A DNA stretch of 64,000 nt, taken from the NCBI RefSeq assembly GCF_014395225.1, contig NZ_CP060723.1, positions 2,790,001 to 2,854,000 on the forward strand, in the 5' to 3' direction. The notes under the pieces were generated by a model, which saw only the letters and a list, made by a program, of their open reading frames with translations, made no database searches and had not been told where the DNA came from. The DNA is from Pedobacter roseus. GTDB lineage: Bacteria; Bacteroidota; Bacteroidia; Sphingobacteriales; Sphingobacteriaceae. Shown here piece after piece: positions 35,419 through 45,941 of this stretch. Position 1 is the stretch's first letter, and every line of letters begins with the position of its first letter. A program made the translations under genes and the position numbers.

Positions 35419-35439
35419 ATTTTAATAAAGCAATAATGC

Positions 35440-35703
35440 TTATTTACTATCGGTGAGTACGGGAGTGGATTTAACAGCACTTTTCGCCGTAAAATTAAGC
35501 TGATTTTGAGCAGGCAATTGATCAGTTTTAGAAAGCTGAGCAGAATCAGTTAGTGATGTCTTTTTAGGTGTTATAGCTCCAACATTATTTTGCTGATGCG
35601 CTTCAATAGTACCTAATTTATTAACCTGAGGCTCATTGCTGTGGGTTAACAGTGCAATTGCCGGTATTATCATTAAAAGACCTACACATGAAACCAATCT
35701 CAT
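35440..35703 (-). CDS. Small exported protein upstream of alkaline phosphatase
   Basis: 87 residues: a hydrophobic N-terminus (MRLVSCVGLLMIIPAIALL) and then a low-complexity, polar, Gln/Thr/Ser/Lys-rich tail without motifs. Its position 21 bp before the phosphatase gene suggests co-transcription. Cys6 is not a convincing lipobox, so it may be a membrane-anchored or secreted peptide. Function unknown. Confidence 0.5.
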   Translation of the reverse strand: MRLVSCVGLLMIIPAIALLTHSNEPQVNKLGTIEAHQQNNVGAITPKKTSLTDSAQLSKTDQLPAQNQLNFTAKSAVKSTPVLTDSK

Positions 35704-35808
35704 ATCATTTAGCTTAATTATTCACCTCGGGATTATCTATCAGGAGCTTGATCCTGATATTCTGTTTACAAAGATGAAATGAAGCTATTAACTAGATGAG
35801 GAGATAGG

Positions 35809-35824
35809 GTTATGAAATAGTTAA
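35809..35824 (-). promoter_or_regulatory. Weak Pho-box-like site upstream of the alkaline phosphatase pair
   Basis: The minus strand reads TTAACTATTTCATAAC: TTAAC and ATAAC 11 bp apart, one mismatch from a direct repeat. CATCTTTG, one base from the -7 consensus, lies further down at 35769-35776. The spacing between the two is larger than at the other sites. Confidence 0.3.
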
Positions 35825-35972
35825 ATAAGGCCTGTAATTTTAATTGAATATTAAGGGATGGGGTTAAAATGGGAATAACAAGTCGAAAAGATTTTCATTA
35901 TTAACTTTAATCTATTGCATAAAATCAATATAAACGCAGAAAATTTTTAGGAAATAATACATCTAGAGAGAT

Positions 35973-36090
35973 CGTCATTGCGAAGCCAATTCTTCATTGG
36001 ATGAAGCAATCTTGATAGCAAGGTCCTCAAGTATAAAAGATTGCTTCCCCGAGAAATCGGGGCAGGCTGTCGTTTCTCCTAGCAATGACG
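35973..36090. repeat. Dispersed ~100-bp hairpin repeat, copy 1
   Basis: Begins CGTCATTGCGA and ends TAGCAATGACG. Inner inverted arms GAAGCAATCTT / AAGATTGCTTC are also present. Related copies lie at 50.0, 56.3 and 56.8 kb. Confidence 0.75.
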
Positions 36091-36224
36091 ACCCTTTTTA
36101 TTAAAATACCTAATAGTAACGGAGCTCAATGCTTTTGAATGTTCGAAGATTTCACTTTAGCAAAATCTATATTCAAAAAGCCTTCCATGTTTTACGTGCC
36201 TCCGTGGCAAAAACAAACAAAAAA

Positions 36225-36247
36225 GGCCTTAGCGGGATGCTAAGGCC
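36225..36247 (-). terminator. Terminator of the TonB receptor/beta-helix operon
   Basis: GGCCTTAGC and GCTAAGGCC form a 9-bp stem over a five-base loop. On the minus strand it is followed by a T-rich run, 27 bp after the stop of the beta-helix gene. Confidence 0.8.
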
Positions 36248-36273
36248 AGTAAGTAGTTTAGTTTATCTAAGCA

Positions 36274-37661
36274 TTAATGCTGATTTCCGCTTCCGTCGGT
36301 TTGGTAAGCGCCAATATCACTTCCCGGAGGGGTAATAATAGCACCAAAGTTACCGGTAGTTTTAACAGCAGCCATTGGCGTAAAATCTGTTTTGGCTTTG
36401 TTACGCCCTGGCGAACCGGTCTGTAAACCAAAATTAGATGTTCCAACTGTAGTAATGTAAGCTGGCATAAGCGATGCTGTTATCGGACCAGGGTTTGCGG
36501 TAAAATCGTATTGATCGGCATTGTAGCTAAAAAACAATGGATTTTTATCTTTTGCGGTAGCGCTTTTGATATCTGCTGATTGTGCTTTCGCTACCCCGTC
36601 ACTCGCTAAAAACTGTGCCAATATACCCGAAGTGCTTCCATAGTAATATTGGTTATTGTATTTAATGTTTACCTGATCGGCATCAGTGGTAACCCTTAAT
36701 CCAAAACGGCAGTTCGAGATCAGGTTGTTGTAAATTAAACCTCTTGCGCCCTGTTCGTAATTGATTGATCCGCCACGGCCGGTTTTAGTTTGACGAAAAC
36801 CACAATTGGTCATGGTATTGTTGTACATATTTACATTACACTGAATGGTGGTTGCTCCGGAGTTTGAGGCTTTAAGTGCGTTGGTTGCCGAACCGATGAG
36901 CATATTGTAAGCTAAATCGCCAACCGTTCCGCTTTTCATGTTAAAACACTCTCCACCTGCTTTACCACAAAGCTCGAAAGTATTCCGCATGATTGATATT
37001 TTACCACCAACCGTTCTGATTCCGTCATCTGCACTGCCAAAAACCCAGCTATCTTCCAAAATGAAATCCTTTTCAATGTTGGCGAAATAAATGGTATAAC
37101 GGGCATCGCCGTCTTTATATATCGATGCGTCGTTACCATAAGATGCCGCACCTGCAAATTCGATGTGCGTCCATTTGATAATTACATCGCCTCCTTTTGG
37201 ATTGGGTTTAGCTGTTGTAACAGGTGCCGGGCTGGCTAAAATACCACCCCATGAGCCTTTGAACACATTGTCATACTTTGCTGAATTAGCTTCAGTATGG
37301 TAGGTTGCAGCATTCTGTACCGTGATGTAATTTGGTTTTTCTTTGGTACCCAAACTAATAAAAGTACCATGAACCGTGATTTGAGGCGCTTTATCTTTCG
37401 TTCCATCACCTACAGCGATTAAAGTAACGCCACTTTGCATCAATAAGGTATCGCCATCATTTACGGTGATATCTTTATCAAAATAATAGGTTTTTCCGGC
37501 CTGCATGGTTCCTTTGATACTTCCCCCGGAAGATTTTCGGAAGTAATTAAAGATCCTGATTGAATTACAGGGACTGAAAGGGTCAATAGTTCATCTTTAT
37601 GACATGAAGCGAGTAAAATAACCAATCCGAAAATGGATACTGATTTTAGAATATTTTTCAT
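36274..37661 (-). pseudogene. Right-handed beta-helix lipoprotein, interrupted by a one-base frameshift
   Basis: The N-terminal piece starts at 37661 with a lipoprotein signal (MKNILKSVSIFGLVILLASC, then HKDE). It leaves frame after ENLPG. The rest continues in another frame as GTMQAGKTYYFDKDITV. Adding one G to the G5 run (plus-strand CCCCC at 37523-37527) gives ENLPGGSIKGTMQAGKTYY and a 462-residue protein. The body has parallel-beta-helix character: repeated turns such as FILEDSWVFGSADDGIRTVGG and ISIMRNTFELCGKAGG, and the C-terminal GSDIGAYQTDG. It starts 4 bp after the TonB receptor stop, so the two are one operon, and it is probably the surface partner of that receptor. Confidence 0.82.
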
Positions 37662-37665
37662 GATC

Positions 37666-40488
37666 TTATAATTTATAGCGTAAGCCCAATAAATAAAATT
37701 GTTTGTACTCATCTTTACGGATGAAAACGTTCTCTCCAACGGTTTGATTAGCCACATCCTGATTAACAGTAGCAGTAGTTACCTGATAAGGTCTTCTGAT
37801 TTCGAGTTCTGATGGGGTATTTAAAAGGTTGTTTACTTTTACGTAAACCGAAAAGCTTTTCGATATTTTCTGTTCTGCTGACAGATCTAAGGTAACCGTC
37901 CCTTTTTGCCAGATATCGTTATCAAGATAAGGTGATACGGTATAAATCCTCGGACCAGTATAAACGGCAGCTAATTGCGCATCTAAACCTGAAACGGCAT
38001 CTTTAAACAACAATGATAAGTTACCGATGTGTTTAGACTGGCCCTGTAAAGGACGGGTTTGCTCTTCGGTACGTTGTGTTAAAGAAGTAGTTGCAGCATC
38101 TCTATACAAAACCGTTTTGGTTGTGGTAATTTTAGAATCGGTAAAAGTATAGTTTGCACGGAAACCAAATTTATTGATGTATTTGGTAAAATCCATTTCA
38201 AAACCATAATTAGAGGCGTTACCAAAGTTTGCCGCAGTATAAAACACACTGGTAGCCTGGTTTACCAGGGCAAATTCGATCGGGTTTTTGATGTTTTTAT
38301 AGAAAACACCCACCAATAACTGATCTAACTGTTTTGGAAAAAACTCATATCTTAAATCGTAATTATCAGAAGTGATGCGTTTTAAGTTCGGGTTTCCCAG
38401 TTCCTGGTAATCTGCATCTGGGTCGCCGCCTGTATGCGGGATTAATTCGTAAAATCCAGGACGACTGATGGCCGAGTAATAAGATAAACGTAAATTCTGT
38501 TTATCTCCCAATGCATATTTAAAGTTTAAACTTGGCAATAGATCCGCATATTCTTTCGACCCAACGGCACCAACAATCTGGTTAACTTTGGCAGCAGTTA
38601 CCCAATTTTGTTGTGTATTTTCGTAACGCACACCACCTAAAGTCTGTAATTTGCCGATCGTAAATTTAAACTGTGCATAACCTGCAGCAATTTTTTCTTT
38701 AAAATTATAGTTCAATGGATCGTTTGGCGACCCTCCAACAGTTTGTACCATAAAGGTATTGTTGTTGATGTTTCCATCGTAAACCTGTGTAGTGCTGCCA
38801 GCCAGTTTTAACGAATAATCATCATAACTGCTGGTCCTGGTTTTATCGCGGTACATACCACCCACGCTAAATTCTACTTTGGTATCACCGATTTTTGGTT
38901 TATAGATAAAATTCAGATAGGCGGTTTTATCTTCGTCAGCATTTTTTGCCCAAACATGCGATTGTGCTGCACCGGTTGAGTTAAACAAAGCCGGGTTTTG
39001 CGTAGCACCGATTTTATTGCCAGCTGCATCTAATATTGCTGTTCTACCGGTAACAATGTTCAAAGTAGCACGATCTGGCTCATTTGCATCAGCTTTTGCA
39101 TAAACCAACGACCAGTTCATATCTAAATGATCAGCCAGTTCGTGCTCACCATGTAAATTGGTGCTAAAAATCTGTTGCACCACACGGCTGCTTCTGTAAG
39201 TATTGCTTACACGACCTGTACCTGCACCAACCCTACCTAAATTTAAAGTAGTATCGCTTTGAAAACGGAACTGGTTTTGAGCCAGGTTCATATAAGAGGC
39301 ATAAAGATCTATTTTGTGATCTTTATTAAATTTATAATCCAATTTAGCATGCAAACCGGTACGCTCTTGCTGAATACTGTAACTTCTGCTCTGCACACTT
39401 TTTAAAGCAGGTTCATTAGTGGCACGGTCTACATCGGTATCGTAAAAAATGGTATTCGTTCCACGGAAAGTATTCTGGTAACTTGCGGCTGCCAATGCAC
39501 CAAATTTCTTATTGGCTGAACGACCGCCAATGCTGAAACCAAAAACGGTCGAAACAGGGGTATGTTTGGTTTCGTAATTAAAACCTCCGTTAGTGAAATC
39601 TGAAATATTTGCCGAGTAATTGTTTCCGTTGGCAATACGGGGAGATGAACTGGCACTTCCCGAATGATCGAAAGCGGTAAAGTTATTTTTAATGGCAAAA
39701 GTACCTGCAAGACCAACTGCCGCATTAGCACGGATGGTTAAACGATCAGGTGCATCTTTTAAAACCAGGTTAATTCCGCCACCAATGGCATCACCTTCCA
39801 GATTTGGAGTTAAAGATTTATAAACCTCCATCCTATCCACTATATCGGCAGGAAAAATATCCAATGGTACATAACGGTTTTTATTATCCGGACTTGGGAT
39901 TTTTACGCCGTTAACCAGGGTATAGTTATAACGTTTGTCCATACCACGGATAATGGCATACTGGCCTTCGCCATTATTGCTTCTTTCGATGGATACGCCC
40001 GAAACCCTTTGGGTAACATTGGCAATGGTTAAATCGGGAGAAATTTCGATGGCCCTGGCCGAAACTGCATTTAATACCTGATCGGATTTACGTTCGATGG
40101 AGCGCGATTTATAATCACTACCCTCATCAGATTTGCCAGATACTTTAACTTCGTCCAAACTGCTCGATTTGCTTTCAATCTGGAGTGAAATAATTTTCAC
40201 CTCTCCGGCTTTAAGGTCAAAATCTTTGTCTTCATCCTTATAAGCTATATACTTGGCTTCCACCTCATATTTTCCGGCAGGCACGTTTTTGAAAACATAA
40301 CTTCCGTCAAGGCCAGTACTTACAGCAAGCTTAAAAGTTTTCTTTTCGTTTTTAAGCGTTACGGTAGCACCTATCAGGGTTTCTTTTGAATCTTTATCAG
40401 TTACAATGCCCCTTACTGTACCATTGTTTTGGGCAAGTGCAACGAGGCATAAAATCACATTAAAAAGTGTGAGTAAGAGTTTCTTCAT
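37666..40488 (-). CDS. TonB-dependent outer-membrane receptor, probable phosphate/organophosphate uptake
   Basis: 940 residues. Signal peptide, carboxypeptidase-regulatory-like domain (about 22-105), plug domain with AIIRGMDKRYNYTLVNGVKIPSP and GDAIGGGINLVLKDAP (about 140-255), then a beta-barrel ending YLLGLRYKL. It is of the TonB-dependent-receptor type rather than SusC (no GANGVVIITT motif, no SusD partner). It is flanked by a histidine acid phosphatase gene and, downstream, the beta-helix lipoprotein and alkaline phosphatase. A Pho-like site lies 60 bp upstream. Uptake of a phosphorylated ligand such as a phytate breakdown product is inference. Confidence 0.88.
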   Translation of the reverse strand: MKKLLLTLFNVILCLVALAQNNGTVRGIVTDKDSKETLIGATVTLKNEKKTFKLAVSTGLDGSYVFKNVPAGKYEVEAKYIAYKDEDKDFDLKAGEVKIISLQIESKSSSLDEVKVSGKSDEGSDYKSRSIERKSDQVLNAVSARAIEISPDLTIANVTQRVSGVSIERSNNGEGQYAIIRGMDKRYNYTLVNGVKIPSPDNKNRYVPLDIFPADIVDRMEVYKSLTPNLEGDAIGGGINLVLKDAPDRLTIRANAAVGLAGTFAIKNNFTAFDHSGSASSSPRIANGNNYSANISDFTNGGFNYETKHTPVSTVFGFSIGGRSANKKFGALAAASYQNTFRGTNTIFYDTDVDRATNEPALKSVQSRSYSIQQERTGLHAKLDYKFNKDHKIDLYASYMNLAQNQFRFQSDTTLNLGRVGAGTGRVSNTYRSSRVVQQIFSTNLHGEHELADHLDMNWSLVYAKADANEPDRATLNIVTGRTAILDAAGNKIGATQNPALFNSTGAAQSHVWAKNADEDKTAYLNFIYKPKIGDTKVEFSVGGMYRDKTRTSSYDDYSLKLAGSTTQVYDGNINNNTFMVQTVGGSPNDPLNYNFKEKIAAGYAQFKFTIGKLQTLGGVRYENTQQNWVTAAKVNQIVGAVGSKEYADLLPSLNFKYALGDKQNLRLSYYSAISRPGFYELIPHTGGDPDADYQELGNPNLKRITSDNYDLRYEFFPKQLDQLLVGVFYKNIKNPIEFALVNQATSVFYTAANFGNASNYGFEMDFTKYINKFGFRANYTFTDSKITTTKTVLYRDAATTSLTQRTEEQTRPLQGQSKHIGNLSLLFKDAVSGLDAQLAAVYTGPRIYTVSPYLDNDIWQKGTVTLDLSAEQKISKSFSVYVKVNNLLNTPSELEIRRPYQVTTATVNQDVANQTVGENVFIRKDEYKQFYLLGLRYKL

Positions 40489-40547
40489 ACAGGGTTTTAT
40501 TTACCCGCAAAGGAACTCTTCGAACTTTAACACTAACACCTAAACAG

Positions 40548-40563
40548 ATTAAGTTTATGTTAA
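40548..40563 (-). promoter_or_regulatory. Pho-box-like site, copy B, before the TonB receptor gene
   Basis: The minus strand reads TTAACATAAACTTAAT, identical to copy A at 32920-32935 and 60 bp before the start codon. Twelve bases downstream is TAGTGTTA, similar to the TAGCGTTA of copy A. Confidence 0.5.
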
Positions 40564-40607
40564 TTTTTTATGGTGATTTTATTAAGGAATCTGCACCGTG
40601 GTTACCT

Positions 40608-41948
40608 TTATTTTAACTTTAGTAAATATTCGTGCATGTTATCCTGAAGACCCAAGTTAAGCGTTTTCAGTTTTTTGAGGTAATGTTCCCTTACAGCTAT
40701 CCAGTTGTAATATGGAAAGGTTTTGGTGCTTAAACCGTTAATGGCAACTTCTTTTTCATTCAATAAAAACTTTACTAAATGTGTTCCATTCGTTGGGTTT
40801 TGATAAACAATCCACTGGATGTTGGCACTGAAAGGGATTACATTTTCGGCTTTCCAAACCTGCTCAAAGGTTAAAATATTGTTGGTAGCCTCTGCTGCAC
40901 CATGTATGCCCATTAATGCGGCGAAAGGCGCAATGGTTTCGGCATGCGCAAAACGCAAATCGGCTATAACAGGTTTGTTTTTTAGATAAGCATCAGTCGT
41001 ATTGATAAAATCAGCCAGTAAAGGTGCAGCTACCCTCACCTGGATGCCGTTATTGTTTAAACCCGGGGCTTTCTTTAAAAAGTCTTCAGCATTGCCCAAA
41101 GTATTTAGTGCCGCTAAATCTGCCGGGGTAAAAAAAGTTTTAAAATTGAGGTCTTTCGGGCTTAAACCAACTGCTTTAATTTCGGCACTTACCGCATTCA
41201 GAATGGTATAGAAACCATAAACATCTTCTACAAAATTGATTTTATCGGTCTGGCTTAACTTCGCCAGGTAATTGGGTTTAAAGAACTTTTGGGCAAAACG
41301 GTTGGCAATATCATTTAGTTTTTTTGCCTTAGCAAGTTTTTGATAAGCAATTGTCCAGTTTCCGTTTTCTTTAAATTCATCGTAGGTTTTAGAAAAATCG
41401 TAGAAACGCAGGTGGTCATCATCTGCATAATTAAAAGTGATGTTCTGGCTTAAAGGAGCCGATTTGGTTTTAAGTCCGGCCAGAAAAGCTTCCGCACTTT
41501 CTTTTGTACGTCCTTTTTTAGTTGTCGAAACCAAAACCTTCTCGTCTGAAGTGAAAACATCTTTCTGGTTCGTGAACATCCTTTCAGCAATGCCCCTTAA
41601 CTCGTTTGCACCGCTTTCGGAAATAGAAGCCACATGGTTTTCTTCTTCTTTGCCCAGGTTTAAGATAAACTGTTTTAAAGTTTTCCCTGCCGTGGTTAAC
41701 ACATTTAAACTATCCGCTTTTGATACGGTAGCGTAGGCATAAGAAAGTTTAATATCCTTGGTTAAATGCCTGGCACCATGCCTGCCCACAAAGTTGATGT
41801 ACACAGCTTTGTAACCGCCAGGTACAGGTGTAAATTTCGTTTGCTTTGGTAGGTATAGTGTTTTTGTTCCCAGTAATGCGGTTGATGGTGCTTGCGCAAA
41901 ACCAAAATAAGGAACCAATAAAAGCAGGTAAAGTAGTTTTTTTCTCAT
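40608..41948 (-). CDS. Exported histidine acid phosphatase (phytase/MINPP-like)
   Basis: 446 residues from the ATG at 41948, which gives a clean signal peptide (MRKKLLYLLLLVPYFGFAQ). The frame extends to 41963, but a -7 box lies across that point. The catalytic motif is FVGRHGARH with the nucleophile His. The acid pair is HAE in RFAHAETIAP near residue 340. These are the marks of branch-2 histidine phosphatases that include phytases and multiple inositol polyphosphate phosphatases. It releases phosphate from phosphomonoesters in the periplasm or outside the cell. Confidence 0.87.
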   Translation of the reverse strand: MRKKLLYLLLLVPYFGFAQAPSTALLGTKTLYLPKQTKFTPVPGGYKAVYINFVGRHGARHLTKDIKLSYAYATVSKADSLNVLTTAGKTLKQFILNLGKEEENHVASISESGANELRGIAERMFTNQKDVFTSDEKVLVSTTKKGRTKESAEAFLAGLKTKSAPLSQNITFNYADDDHLRFYDFSKTYDEFKENGNWTIAYQKLAKAKKLNDIANRFAQKFFKPNYLAKLSQTDKINFVEDVYGFYTILNAVSAEIKAVGLSPKDLNFKTFFTPADLAALNTLGNAEDFLKKAPGLNNNGIQVRVAAPLLADFINTTDAYLKNKPVIADLRFAHAETIAPFAALMGIHGAAEATNNILTFEQVWKAENVIPFSANIQWIVYQNPTNGTHLVKFLLNEKEVAINGLSTKTFPYYNWIAVREHYLKKLKTLNLGLQDNMHEYLLKLK

Positions 41949-41960
41949 AACAATTGAGCG

Positions 41961-41994
41961 CAAATTTAGCTTTCCAATATTAAGATTAAGTTAA
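41961..41994 (-). promoter_or_regulatory. Promoter of the histidine acid phosphatase gene: Pho-like site plus -7 box
   Basis: On the minus strand TTAACTTAATCTTAAT (41994-41979) carries TTAA half-sites 11 bp apart. Ten bases later comes TAAATTTG (41968-41961), an exact -7 box, then the ATG at 41948 after 12 bases. The site occupies the -33 position, as expected for an activator-dependent promoter. Confidence 0.6.
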
Positions 41995-42316
41995 GTTATC
42001 AGCCTTGTTAATTGATTTTAAAAACAAAAAACTGTGGAAATAATTTCCCATTAAAAATTATATGGGGAAAAATGCCCACACTTCATCTTTGCTGTCCCCA
42101 ATAATATCATTATTCTTCAAAAAATTAACATTCAAAAAATATAGGTTAATGGTTATTAATTAAAGGCTTTGCTGCATAGTAGCTTATATAAAAAACAATA
42201 CACCGAACCATTAATGCCAATACAAAATCTGTGGTTTAACTTTTGCCTAATGATCTTAAGTAATTACTTGATTTAAATTTTTAAGATCAAATAACAACCA
42301 ATTAAATATAACCAAA
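41995..42316. other. Divergent intergenic region before the effector gene
   Basis: Very AT-rich. AACTTTTG around 42238-42246 is a near match to the -7 element, about 70 nt before the effector start. Nothing else was recognised. Confidence 0.4.
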
Positions 42317-45300
42317 ATGAATTGGAGCACAGATCCTGAACCAATTAATGATAAAGATCATATCATTGATATTGAAGTTTCCGATATCCCAAAGGTATCA
42401 GGGCAGCCTGCCACACAAGACTCGGCCAGCTCCATACCAAAAACAGAAATTACCGAGATTTTGGCATGCCATGGTGCAAAATGTACTTGCGATAAAGCGG
42501 TCGATTCTTCGCCCAAGCCATTGAAAGTACTTAGCCATAATAAATACGTGATCAACGATAACGGTGAAACCAAACTGATTGCAACCACTTTAGAAAATAA
42601 ATTGCTCAACCTGAACTTTGGCCAATGCAAAGTACCAGATCCAAGCAAACCCGTGCCATGCACGGCAAAATTGGAATGGAAAGATTATTATGAAAAAGTA
42701 GAACTTCCAAATGGCGCTTATGTGTTAACCGACAAAAGTACGGCAATATGCACGGCCAAAGGCGGAAATATAAAAATTGTACAGCATGGTCAACAGGTTA
42801 ATATTACTTCCCGTGAACTGGAAAATGCCAAAGCAGGCAACTGGGCAGCTGATGGTCCTTTGATTACAGAGGAGTTAATTTATACCACTGCTGTGGCAAA
42901 AAACGAGGACGAAGACGGTGCAACAGTAAAATCAATTGCCCCATTAACCTATAGTAAACTGCAACCGATCAATAGCCCTGTTACCTTCAAGGCAGCGTTT
43001 AACGGACAGCCCAGCGATGCAGAAAAACAGGGTGTAAACTGGGTAGTTTACGACATAAACGGCGAGCCCATGCAATTGCGGAGCGATGCAGGAGAAACCA
43101 TCACTATCACTTTCAAAAAAGCGGGGACATACCTCATCGAGGCTTATGGCAAAACCAATGGCGATAAAAAAGTAACTAAAACTTATACAGTTAAAGAAAA
43201 CGGGATCGAAACCGTAACCACAGTTGATGGAAAAACTAAAGTGAGGATCCAGGTACCTATAGAATTCAGGCTTAAAAGCCTTTTTCCAGCCCTGCCTGTA
43301 CCTGGCGATATCAGCACCATTAGCTGGGAAGTAACCAAAACAGGTGGTCCGGGCATACCTACCCTGTTAACCCTTACCGGGAACATTACACAGATAATCT
43401 GTAATGATGAATGTTCCTACATAGTATCAGCCTGTTTTAATGGTGTTCCAAAACAATCAGAGCAAATACAGGCCATCAAGAACGGGCTTACATCGGTCAT
43501 CGCTTCTGTTGAAAGCACAAGGATAAAAGAATCGGTCACATTTAGCGTAAAAGACCAGTTTAAGGTTTTGCCTGCCCTTCCCGAAGAAAGTGCTGCTGTA
43601 AAATGGATTTGTAAAGACAATGAAGGCAAACCCGTTGAAGCATTTAAAACCAAAACAGGTGAAACGGTAAGCCATCATTTCGAAGAACCAGGCGAATATA
43701 CGGTACAGGCCTATCTGGTACAACCAAGCGCAAAGGTATCGGTTAAAATAACCGTTGCTCAGCCCGAGCTTATACTCGCACAATGGGAATACCCGAAGGA
43801 GGCAAAAAGACAAAAACAGGCTGGGGAGAAAAAAACCACGCTTACCTTAAATTTAAAGCAGCAGAGGGCATAACCGTTAACCTGGAATACGGCTATATCG
43901 ATAGCGAAGGTAAGCCCAAAGCCATACATATCATCAACGGTTTTAAGGTGCCCCAAAACCAGATACTGGATACCGGAAAATATGCTTTTGTACCACATGC
44001 CGCCCAATATTCAAAACTGTTAAAAGAAGGAACAGAATTTTATTTCAAGATCCATGCTGCCGATAAAAAATATGAAATTTTAAACGGGAATATCCCCAGC
44101 CCCTTCAAAAACTAAAACTGGTTACGGATGAAGAAATTGTAAGCATTGAATTTTTAACCGAAGGTAAAGCAGTTATACAGGCCTTGTACGGCAGTAAGAT
44201 GCAATGCCGCATCCGCACCCGGAACCTGAGTGCAAAGAATATCTCCGTAAAAATATACCGTAAAGAAAGTCGCTTAGGCATGGATAACCTGAGAAAAGAC
44301 ACGTTGGTACATCATAAAGAATATCCTTTAAACCCTGACGGCATAGTTGAATTTGATTTTACCCTGGCCAAAAGCTGGGAAAAAAGTTATAGCGAAAAAC
44401 TGCACCGTTTTTATGCCGTGATCGAAGAAATGGAGTTTTTTGGCATCAGCAACACCTTGGTGGCTTTTAAAAATGACGTACCCGCAAATGGTGGTAAGGT
44501 GCTGGTGGGGATTGGGAGACAGGAAGGACACAATAGCGGCAGCTGCCCAAGGTGCAATAAAGATATTACCCCTGCAGAATTGAAACAGATATTTGGAGAT
44601 GCAGATAATGAAATACTCACAACAGTTGCCAATACCTACAATAAATATATGGCAGAACTTGGCATGAATACTTGCTGGGTAAAAGCACATTTCTTTGCCC
44701 AGATCAGGGTCGAATCAAGCACTAAATTACATTTAAAAAGTGGTGAAAGCATGAATTATAGTGCTGATACACTCATCAATGGCAACCTGAATAAAAAAAC
44801 AGGCGAGCGCGACAGTCCCCCGTTTTCTTATTTCACCAAACATCATGAAGATGCTTATAAATACGGGCGGACCAAAGACCATGCGGCGGATCAAAAGGCG
44901 ATAGCCAATTTAGCCTATGCCGATAAAAACCGAAGTGTAAATAATAGGGTCGGAAATACCCAGGAAGGCGATGGCTGGAATTTCAGGGGCAAAGGTTTGA
45001 TCCAGCTTACCGGAAGGGAAAATTATACCAAAGCAAATGCCTATACTTTAAAATATGAAAAAACTGATATTCTTAAAAATTCTGACATTGTTTCGAAGGA
45101 TATTAAAATCGCTGTATTAACCTCAATGGCCTTTTTTAAATGGAAGGGGTTGATAGGGATGAGTAATGGTAAACCGAAAACCAAAGATGTTTCTGCAGGC
45201 GTTGGTAATGAAGTTGCGAACAGTTATATCCAAAAGCAAGATGCATTTGATGATTTTACTTCGAAAATATTTAGAGTAAAAGATTGTGATTGGGAAGAAA

Positions 45301-45926
45301 TCGAAATAAAAATAATAAGTAACCGAGCACCATGGATGGAAATAGCTCTCAAAGAAGCAAAAGCGATGAAGGGTTGTGATGAAGGTACGGACCCCATGTA
45401 TTCAAAAGCTAAATCCTATCTGGTGTTTTGTACAATTAAAGCCGAACCAACCGACGGTATCAATGGACCATGGTGTGCTGCATTTATGAACTGGTGTATT
45501 AGTAAAACAAAAAATCCAAAGACCCAAAAGCCATATAATTATACTAATTCTGCATTATCACTTACACCTGTCAATCATTATAAATATAAAAAGATACCAA
45601 AGGCTATTTACGGATGTATGGTCATATATAAAGCAACAAATGGTTCAGGTAAGGGACATACAGGCTTTTTATACGGTAAAACTAAAAACGGTCGTTTTAT
45701 CTTGATTGGAGGAAATCAAGGAGATTCTATTCGATTTAGCAGCTACGGAAACTCATTTACATATGACGGTGTAACTAAAACGTTCGAAGGCTTTTACATA
45801 CCAGCAGACTATGAAATCAAAGACACTGATAAACTGAAGGATAGTGATATATATACGGGTTCTGCAGAAATAAATAAAAAATATAACATTAAAGAATTGC
45901 CAAAAAAAGAAAATAAATCGACATAA
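42317..45926 (+). pseudogene. PAAR-like (DUF4280) effector with Ig-like repeats, GH19 and CHAP/amidase domains, two one-base frameshifts
   Basis: Three consecutive frames join into one 1203-residue protein if one G is added at 43795 (giving AQWEYPEGGKKTKTGWG) and one C to the CCCC at 44100-44103 (giving IPSPLQKLKLVTDEE). Residues 45-165 are a DUF4280 PAAR-like domain with Cys at 51, 56, 58, 104, 115 and 145 and LTDKSTAICTAKGGNIKI. Three Ig/PKD-like repeats follow (about 205-490), then a beta-rich linker and a Cys pair CPRC near 744. A GH19 chitinase/muramidase-like domain lies at about 760-990 (AHFFAQIRVESS with the catalytic Glu near 800; GWNFRGKGLIQLTGRENY). The C-terminus (about 1005-1165) is a CHAP-like amidase (WCAAFMNWC; His in GKGHTGFLYG). 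A spike-delivered peptidoglycan-degrading effector of a type VI or contractile-injection system is inferred. No injection-system gene is in the window. Confidence 0.82.
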
Positions 45927-45941
45927 TCTTACTAATACAGT

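Larger units (their letters stand above)
35704..36224. other. Intergenic region holding a dispersed hairpin repeat
   Basis: It contains a weak Pho-like site at 35809-35824 and the hairpin repeat at 35973-36090. A fragment around 36186-36210 (CGTGCCTCCGTGGCAAAAA) resembles other dispersed scraps at 47.6 kb. The short frame at 36129-36335 is not considered real. Confidence 0.5.

Noticed and set aside
42317..45926. Programmed frameshifting to explain the split effector
   Set aside because: Neither site shows a slippery heptamer, and the same single G/C loss recurs in unrelated genes of the window.
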